Of a stretch of 64,000 bases of DNA, positions 1 to 8,477 are shown in pieces. Positions within the stretch are counted from its first letter, which is position 1; each line of letters starts with the position of its first letter. Made by a program: the position numbers and the translations under genes. The DNA is from Methylobacterium sp. (GTDB lineage: Bacteria > Pseudomonadota > Alphaproteobacteria > Rhizobiales > Beijerinckiaceae): the NCBI GenBank assembly GCA_020252645.1, contig JADCCN010000002.1:372001-436000 (forward strand), read 5' to 3'. Under the pieces are notes generated by a model, which had not been told where the DNA came from, ran no database searches, and saw nothing but the letters and a program-made list of their open reading frames with translations.

Positions 1-233
1 TGGGGATCATCGCGACCGTGGGCACGAAATTCGCGATCCTGGTGCTGTTTCCACAAGCGAAGCCCTTTGTTCTCGGGCCGATCCAGCTTCTGGCCCCCGC
101 CGGCGCGCCGGACCTCAAGGCGATGCTGCTCGCGGCCCTGGCCCTCGCACTGAGCTTTATCCTCCATTGGTCGATGTTGCGCATGCTCGGCATGGTCACG
201 ATTGCGGGATTGGCGCTGTTTTTCGTCGCCTAG
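1..233 (+). CDS. C-terminal fragment of a membrane protein, possibly a chromate transporter (ChrA-like)
   Basis: The reading frame is open from the window edge (first full codon at base 3) to a TAG at 231-233, so only about 76 C-terminal residues are visible. They contain a short hydrophobic stretch, a loop carrying LFPQAKPF, and two further hydrophobic segments ending in LALFFVA. The arrangement recalls the last transmembrane part of CHR-domain chromate/anion transporters, but no diagnostic motif lies in the fragment. Any polytopic membrane protein would fit. The identity is an inference; that it is the tail of a membrane protein is seen directly. Confidence 0.4.
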   Translation, partial: GIIATVGTKFAILVLFPQAKPFVLGPIQLLAPAGAPDLKAMLLAALALALSFILHWSMLRMLGMVTIAGLALFFVA

Positions 234-328
234 CCACGGATTTCTCGCCTGCGAGCCTCGCGCTCGGTTGCGCGAAACCGCGTTTGGGACTATGGCGAGC
301 CCATCTCCAAAACAAAAAGGCGCGCTGA

Positions 329-613
329 ATGGCGAAGGAAGAAGTGATCCAGTTCGAAGGGCTCGTGCTCGAGCTCCTGCCGGATGCCCGGTTCCGGGTG
401 AAGCTCGACAGCGGGCATGAAATCATCGCCTACACGGCCGGCAAGATGAAGAAGAACCGGATCAAGACCCTCGCCGGCGACCGCGTGACGGTCGAGATGT
501 CGCCCTATGATCTCGAGCGCGGGCGCCTCATCTTCCGCCACAAGGATGCGAATTCGGGCTTCACGCCCGGTGGACCACCGCGTGGCAAGGGCCCCCCGCC
601 CAAGCGCCGCTGA
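329..613 (+). CDS. infA: Translation initiation factor IF-1 with C-terminal tail
   Basis: IF-1 binds the 30S A site with IF-2 and IF-3 during initiation. The 94-residue product opens with [11 protein letters not shown] and holds the S1/OB-fold signature around residues 8-72, including [16 protein letters not shown] and the VEMSPYDL segment. Standard IF-1 is about 72 residues. Here a Gly/Pro/Arg/Lys-rich tail of about 20 residues follows, as in the second IF-1 type of some alpha- and betaproteobacteria. The ATG is preceded by an A/G-rich stretch (AAAAAGG) at suitable spacing. It may be a paralogue of a standard infA elsewhere in the genome; that cannot be judged here. Confidence 0.93.
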   Translation: MAKEEVIQFEGLVLELLPDARFRVKLDSGHEIIAYTAGKMKKNRIKTLAGDRVTVEMSPYDLERGRLIFRHKDANSGFTPGGPPRGKGPPPKRR

Positions 614-740
614 GGCCTTTTCCGCAAGGGCTGAAGCCTTTCCGTCTGCCATGAGCGGGCAATCCTGCTTGCCTTGCGCTGCATGGCAGGCAACAAAACC
701 GGGACTTCCCAACGAGGACCCCTTGGTGTTCGAACCCCGC

Positions 741-1946
741 ATGGCAGCCCCGAGCATGATGCGCATTTCGCGCAGCCCGCATCGCCTTTTCCTCGCGCTG
801 CCGGTTCTGCTGGCGCTGGCCGCCTGCTCCTCGCGCCCGGAGCCCGCCCTCACGATCATCGAGCCGAAACAAAGCGCCGCACAGGCGATCCCGGTGGAGC
901 TCTTCGCCGTGAGCATGCGCCGCCCCTCCGAGGATGAGCGCCTGCGGTTCTCGGGCGAGCGGACGCCGATACCGCGCTTTGCCCGCATGGTGATTTCCAT
1001 TCCGAAGGATCGCCCGTCGGGCGAGATTCAGTGGCCGAACGGTTCGACCGGCGACGCCGGTGCGCATTTCGGGGCGCGCGCCTTCGAAAATCTCGATCGT
1101 GATGCCTTCCGAGCAAGCCTGGCTCGACATGTTTCAGCGAAAAATGGCCGGCACGTGCTGGTTTTCGTCCACGGCTACAACACGCGCTTCGACGAGGCGA
1201 CCTTCCGCCTCGCGCAGATCGTGCATGACAGCGGCGCGGATGTGACGCCCGTGCTGTTCAGCTGGGCTTCCTGGGCGAGCCTTGGCGCCTATCCCTATGA
1301 TCGGGAAAGCGCTGCCCTCGGTCGCGATGGGCTCGAGACGCTGATCGAAAAGCTTTCGGCAGAACCGGGCGTGCATCAGGTTTCGATCCTGGCGCATTCC
1401 ATGGGTGGATGGCTGACCCTTGAAACCCTGAGGCAGATCGTCATCCGCCGTGGCACCCTGCCCGGCAAGGTCACCAACGTCATCCTGGCCGCACCGGATA
1501 TCGATATCGATGTCGCGCTGGCGCAGGGGAGCGTCATCCGGCAATCACGGAAGAAACCGCGGGTGACCTTGTTCGTCTCCACCGATGACAGGGCGCTTTC
1601 GGCCTCGCGCTGGCTGTGGGGCAGCCGCGACAGGCTGGGCGCCATCAACCCCGCCAAGGAACCCTACAAAACCATTATCGAGAATTCCGGCGTGACCGTC
1701 ATCGACCTCTCGGATGTGTCGACCGGGGATTCGCTCAATCACGGCAAGTTTGCCGCAAGCCCCGCCATCGTTCAGCTCATCGGGAAGCGCCTCGCCAGCG
1801 GACAGGACATCGGGGCGGCACAAGGTGGAGCCAATCCGCTGACGGCCATCGTGCAAGGCACGACTCGCGCGGCGGAAACCCTGCTGACGGCACCCTTGCG
1901 CATTGGCGAGCAGGTGGGACCTCCGGGCAGCGCGCTTTCCGAGTAA
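741..1946 (+). CDS. Alpha/beta hydrolase of the DUF900 type, probable lipoprotein
   Basis: From the ATG at 741 the product is 401 residues. It starts with a basic region, a hydrophobic segment (LFLALPVLLALAAC) and a lipobox (LAAC) followed by SS, so it should be lipidated at Cys and anchored in the envelope. The core carries VLVFVHGYNTRF (oxyanion region) and the nucleophile elbow AHSMGGW, both typical of the DUF900 alpha/beta hydrolase family. A late LNHGKF stretch may supply the catalytic His. A GTG at 726, seven bases after GAGGA, is an alternative start. Reading further upstream would run into infA and adds no plausible sequence. The substrate is unknown. Confidence 0.8.
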   Translation: MAAPSMMRISRSPHRLFLALPVLLALAACSSRPEPALTIIEPKQSAAQAIPVELFAVSMRRPSEDERLRFSGERTPIPRFARMVISIPKDRPSGEIQWPNGSTGDAGAHFGARAFENLDRDAFRASLARHVSAKNGRHVLVFVHGYNTRFDEATFRLAQIVHDSGADVTPVLFSWASWASLGAYPYDRESAALGRDGLETLIEKLSAEPGVHQVSILAHSMGGWLTLETLRQIVIRRGTLPGKVTNVILAAPDIDIDVALAQGSVIRQSRKKPRVTLFVSTDDRALSASRWLWGSRDRLGAINPAKEPYKTIIENSGVTVIDLSDVSTGDSLNHGKFAASPAIVQLIGKRLASGQDIGAAQGGANPLTAIVQGTTRAAETLLTAPLRIGEQVGPPGSALSE

Positions 1947-2040
1947 AGACCGATTTCGCCTTGTTCATCGGCCGGCTTCCCCGCAAGGCCGGGCACTGCA
2001 TCGACCTCGCCGGAACCCCGGTTGCCATCGGCCTCGGTTG

Positions 2041-2090
2041 AGAGCATTTTTTGAAGAAGTGAATACCGGTTCTTCGAAAGAAAATGCATA
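2041..2090. repeat. Short imperfect palindromic element (AGAGCATTTT...AAAATGC type)
   Basis: The segment begins AGAGCATTTTTTGAAG and ends with CGAAAGAAAATGCAT, so the ends can pair, with an ACCGGTT core between them. The same core design (GCATTTTCC...GGATACCGG...GAAAATGC) recurs at 3667-3825 and 28789-28890. It abuts a second, longer element at 2091. The role is unknown; elements of this kind are common between genes in Hyphomicrobiales. Confidence 0.7.
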
Positions 2091-2193
2091 GAGCATGATG
2101 TGTTCAGACGGAAGCACATCATGCTCTTATCTTATTATTATCGCATGCTTTTTTGTGAAAAACCGGGTTCCACTTTTTCACAGCATGCTCTAG
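2091..2193 (+). repeat. Palindromic repeat family A, copy 1 (~101 bp)
   Basis: The copy starts with a perfect 12-bp hairpin, GAGCATGATGTG at 2091-2102 pairing with CACATCATGCTC at 2115-2126. A TTATCTTATTATTATC stretch follows, then a second imperfect hairpin closing with CAGCATGCTC. By eye it differs from the copy at 18365-18465 at two positions. A third copy lies inverted at 28891-28992. It ends at the stop codon of the sugar transferase, so it may also shape the 3' end of that transcript. Confidence 0.9.
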
Positions 2194-3299
2194 TAGACGT
2201 TTCGATTGTGGAACAATTCTCCGACCGTGCGGAACAGAATGCGCAGGTCGAGCCAGAACGATCGGTTGCGGATATACCAGAGGTCGCAACAGACGCGCGA
2301 GACCATGAGGTCGAGTTGCGGGGTTTCGCCCCGGTAGCCATTCACCTGAGCCCAGCCTGAGAGACCCGGCTTGACCGACTGGCGCAGGCTGTAGCCTTCG
2401 ATGAGCTGCCCATAATGATCATCATGGGCCATGGCATGCGGGCGCGGGCCCACCAGGGACATCTCCCCCTTCAGCACGTTGAAGAGCTGCGGCAGCTCGT
2501 CGAGGCTGGTCGCGCGGATGATGCGTCCGCTGCGCGTCACGCGATCATCATGGCGCTGGACCTGACGAACATCGGAGCCGTTCTCCAGAACGCGCATCGA
2601 CCGGAACTTGAGGATCTCGAACGGCTTTCCGTTCAACCCGCGCCGATGCTGCCGGAAGATCACGGGGCCGGAACTGTCGAGGCGGATCCACAGGGCCAGC
2701 AGCAGGAAGACCGGCGCGAGGAGGACGATTGCCGAGCCAGCCAGCACGATATCGAGCAGGCGCTTGGCACCGTTTCCAGCCGGCGAGACCGGCCCGCGCA
2801 TGGCGGTATCCTGCGGCAGGGAATCATTCGCGGCGACCGGAAAGGCGATCGGCACCCGCGCGGAATGCGCGGGGGGCGGCAAGCCGCGATGCCGGGAGCG
2901 CCAGGCCCGAGCCTTCGGAGCGCGTTTCTCGGCGGAACTCGCGATCGCGCCAGGGGACAATGCTTCCGGCAAGGGTTCCAGCGGTGCAGCCATGGCGGAA
3001 GACGGCCGGGTCTGGACCATGGGGAACAGCAGGGCCGCGCCGGCAAAGGCCAGAAGCAGGGGCCTGGGCATCGGCTGGCCCATTTCCTGCCAGCCCGATG
3101 TGTCGGCTTGGAACAGAAGGGCCCGCGCCCATCCGGGGAGCAGGGCTCCAAGAACAAGAGGAACAGGCGCCCGCAAGATTGAAGCCGGCTTCAGGTGGGC
3201 GAAAAAAGCTCGTATCTTCAATGGAATGGTCTCTTTCTCACGCTGATCTCGCGGGAGGAGCGACTGGCAACGCTGATGTGGCTGCCGTGCCTCCTGCAC
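2190..3299 (-). CDS. Sugar-phosphate transferase (undecaprenyl-phosphate glycosylphosphotransferase, ExoY/WcaJ-like)
   Basis: Family members load the first sugar phosphate onto undecaprenyl phosphate for exopolysaccharide or O-antigen synthesis at the inner membrane. The C-terminal ~190 residues carry the whole catalytic domain: [16 protein letters not shown] membrane helix, [49 protein letters not shown], and a [18 protein letters not shown] ending. The N-terminal part is weakly hydrophobic and poorly conserved in style. The start is uncertain: 3299 is the longest frame, and ATGs at 3083 or 3071 in front of a hydrophobic segment are alternatives. No other polysaccharide genes are nearby, so the priming enzyme looks orphaned or serves genes elsewhere. 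Confidence 0.88.
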   Translation of the reverse strand: MQEARQPHQRCQSLLPRDQREKETIPLKIRAFFAHLKPASILRAPVPLVLGALLPGWARALLFQADTSGWQEMGQPMPRPLLLAFAGAALLFPMVQTRPSSAMAAPLEPLPEALSPGAIASSAEKRAPKARAWRSRHRGLPPPAHSARVPIAFPVAANDSLPQDTAMRGPVSPAGNGAKRLLDIVLAGSAIVLLAPVFLLLALWIRLDSSGPVIFRQHRRGLNGKPFEILKFRSMRVLENGSDVRQVQRHDDRVTRSGRIIRATSLDELPQLFNVLKGEMSLVGPRPHAMAHDDHYGQLIEGYSLRQSVKPGLSGWAQVNGYRGETPQLDLMVSRVCCDLWYIRNRSFWLDLRILFRTVGELFHNRNVY

Positions 3300-3875
3300 G
3301 AGGCGGAGACGGCAAGATCAATGCCAGTTGGGGAGGCACGCAGGCCGGGGACGGCGAGGCGGAGAAGGCCAGGCGGAGAAGGCCGCTCAAGGCTGCGGCG
3401 ACATTCGCGATCAGTGCCAAACCGATGATCATGCCGGACCCGCCGACGGAGCGACAGCGGACGCAGTGAGCAGCGCCACCCCATTCATCGGAGGGGCGAA
3501 TTCCTGAACTGTCGCTCATTCCGCATGTGCAGTTTTCTGCACGGGGCGCCCGAAGAGACAGCCCGGCCGGCGAGGTCGCCGATCGCGGTTTCCAGCCCGA
3601 GCATCCTGCGGCTCGGTTCTTGCGGATCGCGTTCGATCCCGGCTTGGGAAAGCCCGCCATCATGCCGAGAGCATTTTCCGATCTGACCGGATCAGCTCGG
3701 ATGCTCCATCTCTTTGTCTTGAGCGGAATTCGATCTGAATGAATGAGATCGACCACTCTATGTTTTTGTTATTCATCGTATTTTTTTCGACCAACCGGTT
3801 TCCACTTGATCGGAAAATGCTCTAGATTGAGACAGATGTGATTTGGTGCGGCCGTTTTCCGGGAGCGGAGCGAGG
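3300..3875. other. Non-coding stretch with a palindromic element; no convincing gene
   Basis: About 576 bases separate the sugar transferase from the CDP-alcohol transferase. A weak 64-codon minus-strand frame (3238-3432, starting MIIGLALIANVAAAL, hydrophobic) overlaps the transferase 5' end, but has no clear ribosome binding site and is not called. The last part is taken up by the repeat at 3667-3825. The remainder shows nothing recognisable. Confidence 0.6.
3667..3825. repeat. Composite palindromic element with long-range inverted ends
   Basis: The left end GAGAGCATTTTCCGATC and the right end GATCGGAAAATGCTCT are near-perfect inverted repeats about 150 bases apart. Further internal pairs are visible (GATCTGACCGGATCAGCTC and ACCAACCGGTTTCC). 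The ends match the short elements at 2041 and 28789. It lies directly before the start of the CDP-alcohol phosphatidyltransferase, so it could sit in that gene's leader. Confidence 0.8.
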
Positions 3876-4478
3876 GTGTTCGACGCAAGATTGGCTCCGC
3901 TGGCCACGCGCCTGCTCGCGCCTGCGGCGCATTGGCTTGATCGCCGTGGCCTGAGCGCCGATCAGGTGACGCTGACCGGTTTCGGGATCGGACTTCTCGC
4001 CGTTCCGCTTCTGGCCGCCGGCCAGTTCGGCTGGGCGCTCGCTGCCATCCTCGCGAACCGGGTTGCCGATGGGCTGGATGGCACGCTCGCGCGCCTGCAA
4101 GGCCCGACCAGCCGGGGTGCCTTCCTTGATATCGCGCTGGATTTTGCCTTTTACGCGCTGGTTGTGCTGGGCTTCGCGCTGGCTGACCCGGCACGGAACG
4201 CGCTGCCTGCCGCCATTTTGCTCACGGCCTTCATCGGCACGGGATCATCCTTTCTCGCTTTCTCGGTGATTGCGGAGCGCAAGGGGCTGGCTTCGAAGGA
4301 TTTCACCGGCAAGGGCATCTTCTATCTCGGCGGGCTCGCGGAAGGCGCGGAAACCATCGCGTTCTTCCTGCTGGCATGCCTCTGGCCGCAAGCCTTCCCC
4401 TGGCTGGCCTATGGCTTCGCCTTCGCCTGCCTGCTGACGACGCTCTCCCGCTGGCGGGAAGGCTATCGCCGCTTTTGA
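3876..4478 (+). CDS. CDP-alcohol phosphatidyltransferase family membrane protein
   Basis: Family enzymes move a phosphatidyl or phospho-alcohol group from a CDP-linked donor to an alcohol acceptor in the inner membrane. The 200-residue protein has the class motif in DGLDGTLARLQGPTSRG followed by AFLDIALD, giving the D-x2-DG-x2-AR...G-x3-D-x3-D pattern. About five hydrophobic segments follow, ending in SRWREGYRRF. GTG at 3876 is chosen because GGAGCGAGG stands in front of it; a TTG at 3843 would add a non-hydrophobic tail. The exact product (for example PgsA- or PssA-like) cannot be read from sequence. It is a single gene with repeats just upstream. Confidence 0.82.
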   Translation: MFDARLAPLATRLLAPAAHWLDRRGLSADQVTLTGFGIGLLAVPLLAAGQFGWALAAILANRVADGLDGTLARLQGPTSRGAFLDIALDFAFYALVVLGFALADPARNALPAAILLTAFIGTGSSFLAFSVIAERKGLASKDFTGKGIFYLGGLAEGAETIAFFLLACLWPQAFPWLAYGFAFACLLTTLSRWREGYRRF

Positions 4479-4668
4479 CAGGGCGGGCAAATGCCCCCAT
4501 GCGGGGCTGACGTGGGCCTTGCATGGACGCATGGATGGCAGGTGCGATCCTTCATCGAAGTTGCGGACAGGGCAGGACGGCTCTCGATGGGAAGGGCGCG
4601 GGCCTCTCGAGCAGAGGCTTGACCGGCTGATCACCCGGCCGTTCCGCGATTCCCGGGGAGGTTGGAAC

Positions 4669-5376
4669 TCAACCCAGCGGAAAGCGCCGGCGGATGTGAA
4701 AGCGTGCGCCGGGCTCCGGCTGTTCGAACAGCAGCAGCGATTGGCAGGTGAGCCGCATCAGGGCGGGATCGGCCGCGAGCCGCGCCGCCAGAGCCGCGCG
4801 CAGTGGAGCATTCGCTGCCATGGGGCCGGTCAGCGAGAGATGCGGCCGGAAGCCTTCAAGCACATGCGGATAGCCATAGGTTTCAAGGTACCCGCGCTCC
4901 TTGCGGTTCAGGCGATCAGGCTTGCGCCGCGCGATTTCCGCAAGGGAAAGCGGCGCGCGGAATCGATCCAGCGCCATGACGGCATCGGCTTCGAGACGAT
5001 GGAGCGCCGGCTCGGTTCCAGCCGGGGCGAGACAGAGAAAAACCTGATCCTCGCCGGCCTTCCGTGCCTCAAGGGCCAACGGGACCGGCCCGAATGCGGC
5101 ATGGCAGCGGCTGAGCCCATCCAGCGCGTACTCCAGTTCCAGGATCGACAGGCCTTCGATGAGGCGAAACGGTGCCTTCAGCGTGACATGCAGCCCGTAG
5201 AGCCGGGGATGGGCCGTTGCCTCCCGGATTGTTTCCGCGGAAAGGCCGGGCAAGACCGGATGCTTCACATCGGCCCGTGTTTCGGCGTCATAGCCGAGCC
5301 AACTCGAACCGAACCGCCAGAGCGGCTCATGCGGCTCCGGCGCGAGATAGATCGCGAAACGGGGCTCGGGGATCAT
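4669..5376 (-). CDS. DUF1045 phosphonate-operon protein, 2H-phosphoesterase-like
   Basis: The 235-residue protein is the last gene of the phn operon and overlaps phnN by four bases (ATGA). It carries two H-x-T/S motifs, HVT at 63-65 (in HVTLKAPF) and HLS at 179-181 (in HLSLTGP), spaced as in 2H phosphoesterases, which cleave cyclic phosphates. The DUF1045 family is known from phosphonate operons. C-P lyase pathways need hydrolysis of 5-phosphoribosyl-1,2-cyclic phosphate, normally by the metallo-beta-lactamase-fold PhnP, which is absent here. A role replacing PhnP is therefore a reasonable inference from motif and position. Confidence 0.87.
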   Translation of the reverse strand: MIPEPRFAIYLAPEPHEPLWRFGSSWLGYDAETRADVKHPVLPGLSAETIREATAHPRLYGLHVTLKAPFRLIEGLSILELEYALDGLSRCHAAFGPVPLALEARKAGEDQVFLCLAPAGTEPALHRLEADAVMALDRFRAPLSLAEIARRKPDRLNRKERGYLETYGYPHVLEGFRPHLSLTGPMAANAPLRAALAARLAADPALMRLTCQSLLLFEQPEPGARFHIRRRFPLG

Positions 5377-5942
5377 GCCCGGCGGCGCTCCCGCGCGCAG
5401 AGCGGCATCAGAGCTTCCATCAGGGCGCTCACGGCCATGTCGATCGAGCCATTGTTCTCGATGCGGATATCCGCCTCCACGCTCTGGTCGAGTGCCTCGC
5501 CACGCGCGAGGCGGGCCTGCTGCTCGATATCGAATTCGCGGCCGCGCGCCCGCAGGCGCTGCTCCAGAATATCGCTGCGCGCCGTGACATGCACCACCAG
5601 CACGCGGGGTGAGGCGGCGCGGAGGACAGGCACCACGGCGCGCGAGAGATTGGCGATGATATGCCGACCGGCCTCGAGTTCAGCCCGCATCGCGGCGGGA
5701 ATGCCGTAGCAAAGCCCATGCGCCTCCCAATCGATGAGGAATGCGCCGCGCCGTCGCGCCGCCGGGAAATCCGCCGCAGCGAGATACGCGCTGGCCTCGC
5801 TGGCATCGGGGATTCGCGAGATCACGCGGACGGGAAACACGAAGTTCTCCGGTGGCAGCACAGCCTTCAGCCGGGCCAGGATCGTATCCTTGCCCACCCC
5901 GCTGGCGCCCACCACGGCAATGAAGAGGCCCGGCCCGCTCAC
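5373..5942 (-). CDS. phnN: Ribose 1,5-bisphosphate phosphokinase PhnN
   Basis: PhnN phosphorylates ribose 1,5-bisphosphate to phosphoribosyl pyrophosphate (PRPP), returning the ribose made by C-P lyase to nucleotide metabolism. The 189-residue protein begins with a guanylate-kinase-like P-loop, GASGVGKDT at about residues 12-20, followed by a VFPVRVISR segment and a LIDWEAHGLCYG segment typical of the family. It overlaps phnM by four bases upstream and the DUF1045 gene by four bases downstream, so translation is likely coupled. Confidence 0.93.
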   Translation of the reverse strand: MSGPGLFIAVVGASGVGKDTILARLKAVLPPENFVFPVRVISRIPDASEASAYLAAADFPAARRRGAFLIDWEAHGLCYGIPAAMRAELEAGRHIIANLSRAVVPVLRAASPRVLVVHVTARSDILEQRLRARGREFDIEQQARLARGEALDQSVEADIRIENNGSIDMAVSALMEALMPLCARERRRA

Positions 5943-7081
5943 GAGACGCGGCGCCCCTCTCGCCAGGCCGCGCGCAGGACCGGCTGGCCGCTGGCGGCAT
6001 CGACTCGGATGAGATCCGCCCGCTTGGCCACCGCGATCTCGCCACGATCGGTCAGACCGGCCGCATCCGCCGGGTTCTTGCTCACAAGGCGGATGGCGCC
6101 CGGCAGGCCGCCGATGGCCTCGACATCGCCGAGCGCGAAGGCGCCCATCAGCAGGCTCGTCGGCACGTAATCCGAGGAGAGCACGTCGAGCACGCCATTC
6201 TCGGCCAGGGCGCGGGCGCTGACATTGCCGGAATGCGAACCGCCGCGCACCACGTTCGGCGCGCCCATCAGCACCTTCAGGCCCGCTTGATGCGAGGCCG
6301 CCGCCGCTTCCACCGTGGTGGGGAATTCCGCGATGTGCATGCCATCGGCGATGGCTTCCTCGACATGCGCGATGGTTGCATCATCATGGCTCGCGAGGAT
6401 GACGCCATGGCTCTGGCAGAGCCCCACGATCGCGCGGCGGTTGCCATCGGCATATTGCGCATGGATGGCGCGGCGGCGAATGATGCGCTCGTTCATCTCT
6501 GCTTCCGAGGCACCCCGCTTGCCGGCATAATAGGACTTCCACTTGGAGACATCGATGAATTGCCGCTGGCCCGGCGTGTGATCCATCACCGAGACGAGCT
6601 TCAGTTGCGGATCGGCGAGGAAAGGCTGCATTTCCTCCACCACGTCGGCACAGGAGATTTCGCATCGCAGATGCACGAAATGCTCGGCACGCGTGAGGCG
6701 CTGGCCCTTCGCGGTGGCGATGGCCTCTGCGAGCTTCTTCATGCGCGCGCCGAATTTCTCGTCATCGTAATCATTGCCCACGCGCAAGGCATCAAACACG
6801 GTGGTGATGCCGGCGCCGATCACCTGCGCATCATGTGCGAGCACGGCCGAGACCGCCGGCCATTCCACCTTCGGGCGGGGCATGAAATGCACTTCCAGAT
6901 GGTCCGTATGCAGTTCCACGAGGCCCGGCAGCAGGAAATCACCGTCGAAATCCATGCCGCGCTCCGGGGCACGGCCCTCGCCGATCTCCGCGATCCGGCC
7001 ATCCTGCACCACCACATAGCCGCGGAACTGCTGATCCGCGGTGACGATCTCGGCATTGGAGAGAATGGTCGGCTCGCTCAT
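5939..7081 (-). CDS. phnM: Alpha-D-ribose 1-methylphosphonate 5-triphosphate diphosphatase PhnM
   Basis: PhnM is an amidohydrolase-superfamily enzyme that removes pyrophosphate from the 5-triphosphate intermediate before C-P bond cleavage. The 380-residue product has the [13 protein letters not shown] metal-binding region at about residues 51-63, a [11 protein letters not shown] motif, and an ASHDD segment. The start at 7081 ([13 protein letters not shown]) is chosen because it overlaps the stop of the upstream acyltransferase by four bases. A longer frame to 7189 exists but has no similarity to the family N-terminus. Confidence 0.95.
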   Translation of the reverse strand: MSEPTILSNAEIVTADQQFRGYVVVQDGRIAEIGEGRAPERGMDFDGDFLLPGLVELHTDHLEVHFMPRPKVEWPAVSAVLAHDAQVIGAGITTVFDALRVGNDYDDEKFGARMKKLAEAIATAKGQRLTRAEHFVHLRCEISCADVVEEMQPFLADPQLKLVSVMDHTPGQRQFIDVSKWKSYYAGKRGASEAEMNERIIRRRAIHAQYADGNRRAIVGLCQSHGVILASHDDATIAHVEEAIADGMHIAEFPTTVEAAAASHQAGLKVLMGAPNVVRGGSHSGNVSARALAENGVLDVLSSDYVPTSLLMGAFALGDVEAIGGLPGAIRLVSKNPADAAGLTDRGEIAVAKRADLIRVDAASGQPVLRAAWREGRRVS

Positions 7082-7758
7082 CGGGTGACCTCGCGGGGCT
7101 GGTTTTCGTGGACGTCGAGGAAGGCCTCGATGGAAAGCGCGCGGAAATCCTCGAGCGAGGCCCGCAGGCGGGCATGGCTCCAGTCCCACCAGCCCAGGGC
7201 CTCGAGGCGAGCGGCGACACTTTCCGGAAAGCGGCGGCGGATGGGCTTCGCGGGAACGCCCGCGACGATCGTGTAGGGCTCGACATCGCGGCTCACCACC
7301 GCGCCCGCACCGATGACCGCACCATTGCCCACCGTCACGCCCGGCAGGATCGTGGCGCCGTGGCCGAGCCAGACATCATGCCCGATGGTCACGGCATGCT
7401 CGCGCCGCCACTCGAAGAACTCGGCCTCGGCTTCCGCATCCGGCCAGTAATTCTCGGCGCGGTAGGTGAAGTGGTGGAGCGTCGCCCGCCAGGTCGGGTG
7501 GTTCGGCGCGTTGATGCGGGCATGGGAGGCGATGTTCACGAACTTGCCGATGGTTGCGCACCAGATCTCGCCATCGCGCACGACATAGGAATAATCGCCG
7601 ATCGCGCTGTCACTGATGCTGCAGCGCTCATAGATCTCGGTGTAGCGGCCGAGCGTGGTGTTGCGCACGTCGGCGGTCGGATGAACGAGCGGCGTCTCGG
7701 AGAGCTTCGTCTTGCGGATCGGCTGGATCTCGGCGCTCCCTTTTCTCTCGATGTTCAT
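7078..7758 (-). CDS. Hexapeptide-repeat acyltransferase of the phosphonate operon
   Basis: The 226-residue protein has left-handed beta-helix repeats ([21 protein letters not shown] and similar) and the TFTYR-like [10 protein letters not shown] loop of xenobiotic acetyltransferases. The family is found embedded in phn operons of many Proteobacteria, but its substrate has not been settled to my knowledge. Acetylation of an aminoalkylphosphonate would resemble the role of PhnO in Escherichia coli; that is inference. It lies between phnL and phnM with four-base overlaps on both sides. Confidence 0.88.
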   Translation of the reverse strand: MNIERKGSAEIQPIRKTKLSETPLVHPTADVRNTTLGRYTEIYERCSISDSAIGDYSYVVRDGEIWCATIGKFVNIASHARINAPNHPTWRATLHHFTYRAENYWPDAEAEAEFFEWRREHAVTIGHDVWLGHGATILPGVTVGNGAVIGAGAVVSRDVEPYTIVAGVPAKPIRRRFPESVAARLEALGWWDWSHARLRASLEDFRALSIEAFLDVHENQPREVTR

Positions 7759-8477
7759 GCGGCAAACTCCCGGGCCGGCGAGAAGCGCGTGACATCGAGG
7801 ATGCGATCCGCCACGCGCTCGCGCACTTCGGCATCATGGAAGATGCCGAGAAAGGCCGTGCCTTGCGCCTTTCTTTCGGCGATGAGGCCGATGACGGCTT
7901 CGCGGTTCACGGCATCGAGCGAGGCGGTCGGCTCATCGAGGATCAGGAGGCGATGCTTGCCCGAAAAACCGCGCGCGATGTTCACGCGCTGCTGCTCGCC
8001 GCCGGAGAAGGTGGCCGGCGGCAGGTTCCAGAGGCGTTCCGGCAGGTTGAGATGCGCCAGAAGCCGGCCCGCGCGCTCGCGGGCCTCATCGGGTGAGAAC
8101 CCTGCGGCACGCGCCGCTTCGGCTACAATCTCCAGCGCCGGCACGCGCGGAATGACACGCAGGAACTGGCTCACATAGCCCATGGTATGGCGCCTGAGCG
8201 CAATGATCGCGCCGGGCGAGGCGGTGACCACATCCACCTTCGTCTCGCCATCATCGAGGATGATCGCGCCGGAATTCGCGAGATAATTCCCGTAGATCGC
8301 CTTGAGGATGGAGGATTTGCCGGCACCGGACGGACCGCCGAGCACGACGCATTCACCCCCATGAACAACGAAATCCACGCCCTCCACCACCGGCAGGTGC
8401 TTGCCGCCGTGGAGATGCAGGTGAAACGCCTTCGTGAGGCCGGAGACTTGCAGAACAGGGTTCATCATGGCCCTCAC
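7755..8477 (-). CDS. phnL: Phosphonate C-P lyase system ABC-type protein PhnL
   Basis: PhnL is an ABC-ATPase-like subunit associated with the C-P lyase core complex. The 240-residue product has Walker A (GPSGAGKSS), a Q-loop region ([11 protein letters not shown]), the signature [15 protein letters not shown] and Walker B ([12 protein letters not shown]). [14 protein letters not shown] is characteristic of PhnL and not of importer ATPases. The start at 8477 overlaps the phnK stop by four bases; in-frame ATGs at 8468 and 8465 are possible. Confidence 0.94.
   Translation of the reverse strand: MRAMMNPVLQVSGLTKAFHLHLHGGKHLPVVEGVDFVVHGGECVVLGGPSGAGKSSILKAIYGNYLANSGAIILDDGETKVDVVTASPGAIIALRRHTMGYVSQFLRVIPRVPALEIVAEAARAAGFSPDEARERAGRLLAHLNLPERLWNLPPATFSGGEQQRVNIARGFSGKHRLLILDEPTASLDAVNREAVIGLIAERKAQGTAFLGIFHDAEVRERVADRILDVTRFSPAREFAA

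Noticed and set aside
2091-2193. CRISPR array or IS element made of the palindromic repeats
   Set aside because: Copies are dispersed and not regularly spaced, and no transposase, cas gene or target-site duplication is visible.
3238-3756. A 172-codon minus-strand frame over the gap before the sugar transferase
   Set aside because: Low-complexity, overlaps a palindromic element and the transferase gene, and lacks a ribosome binding site.
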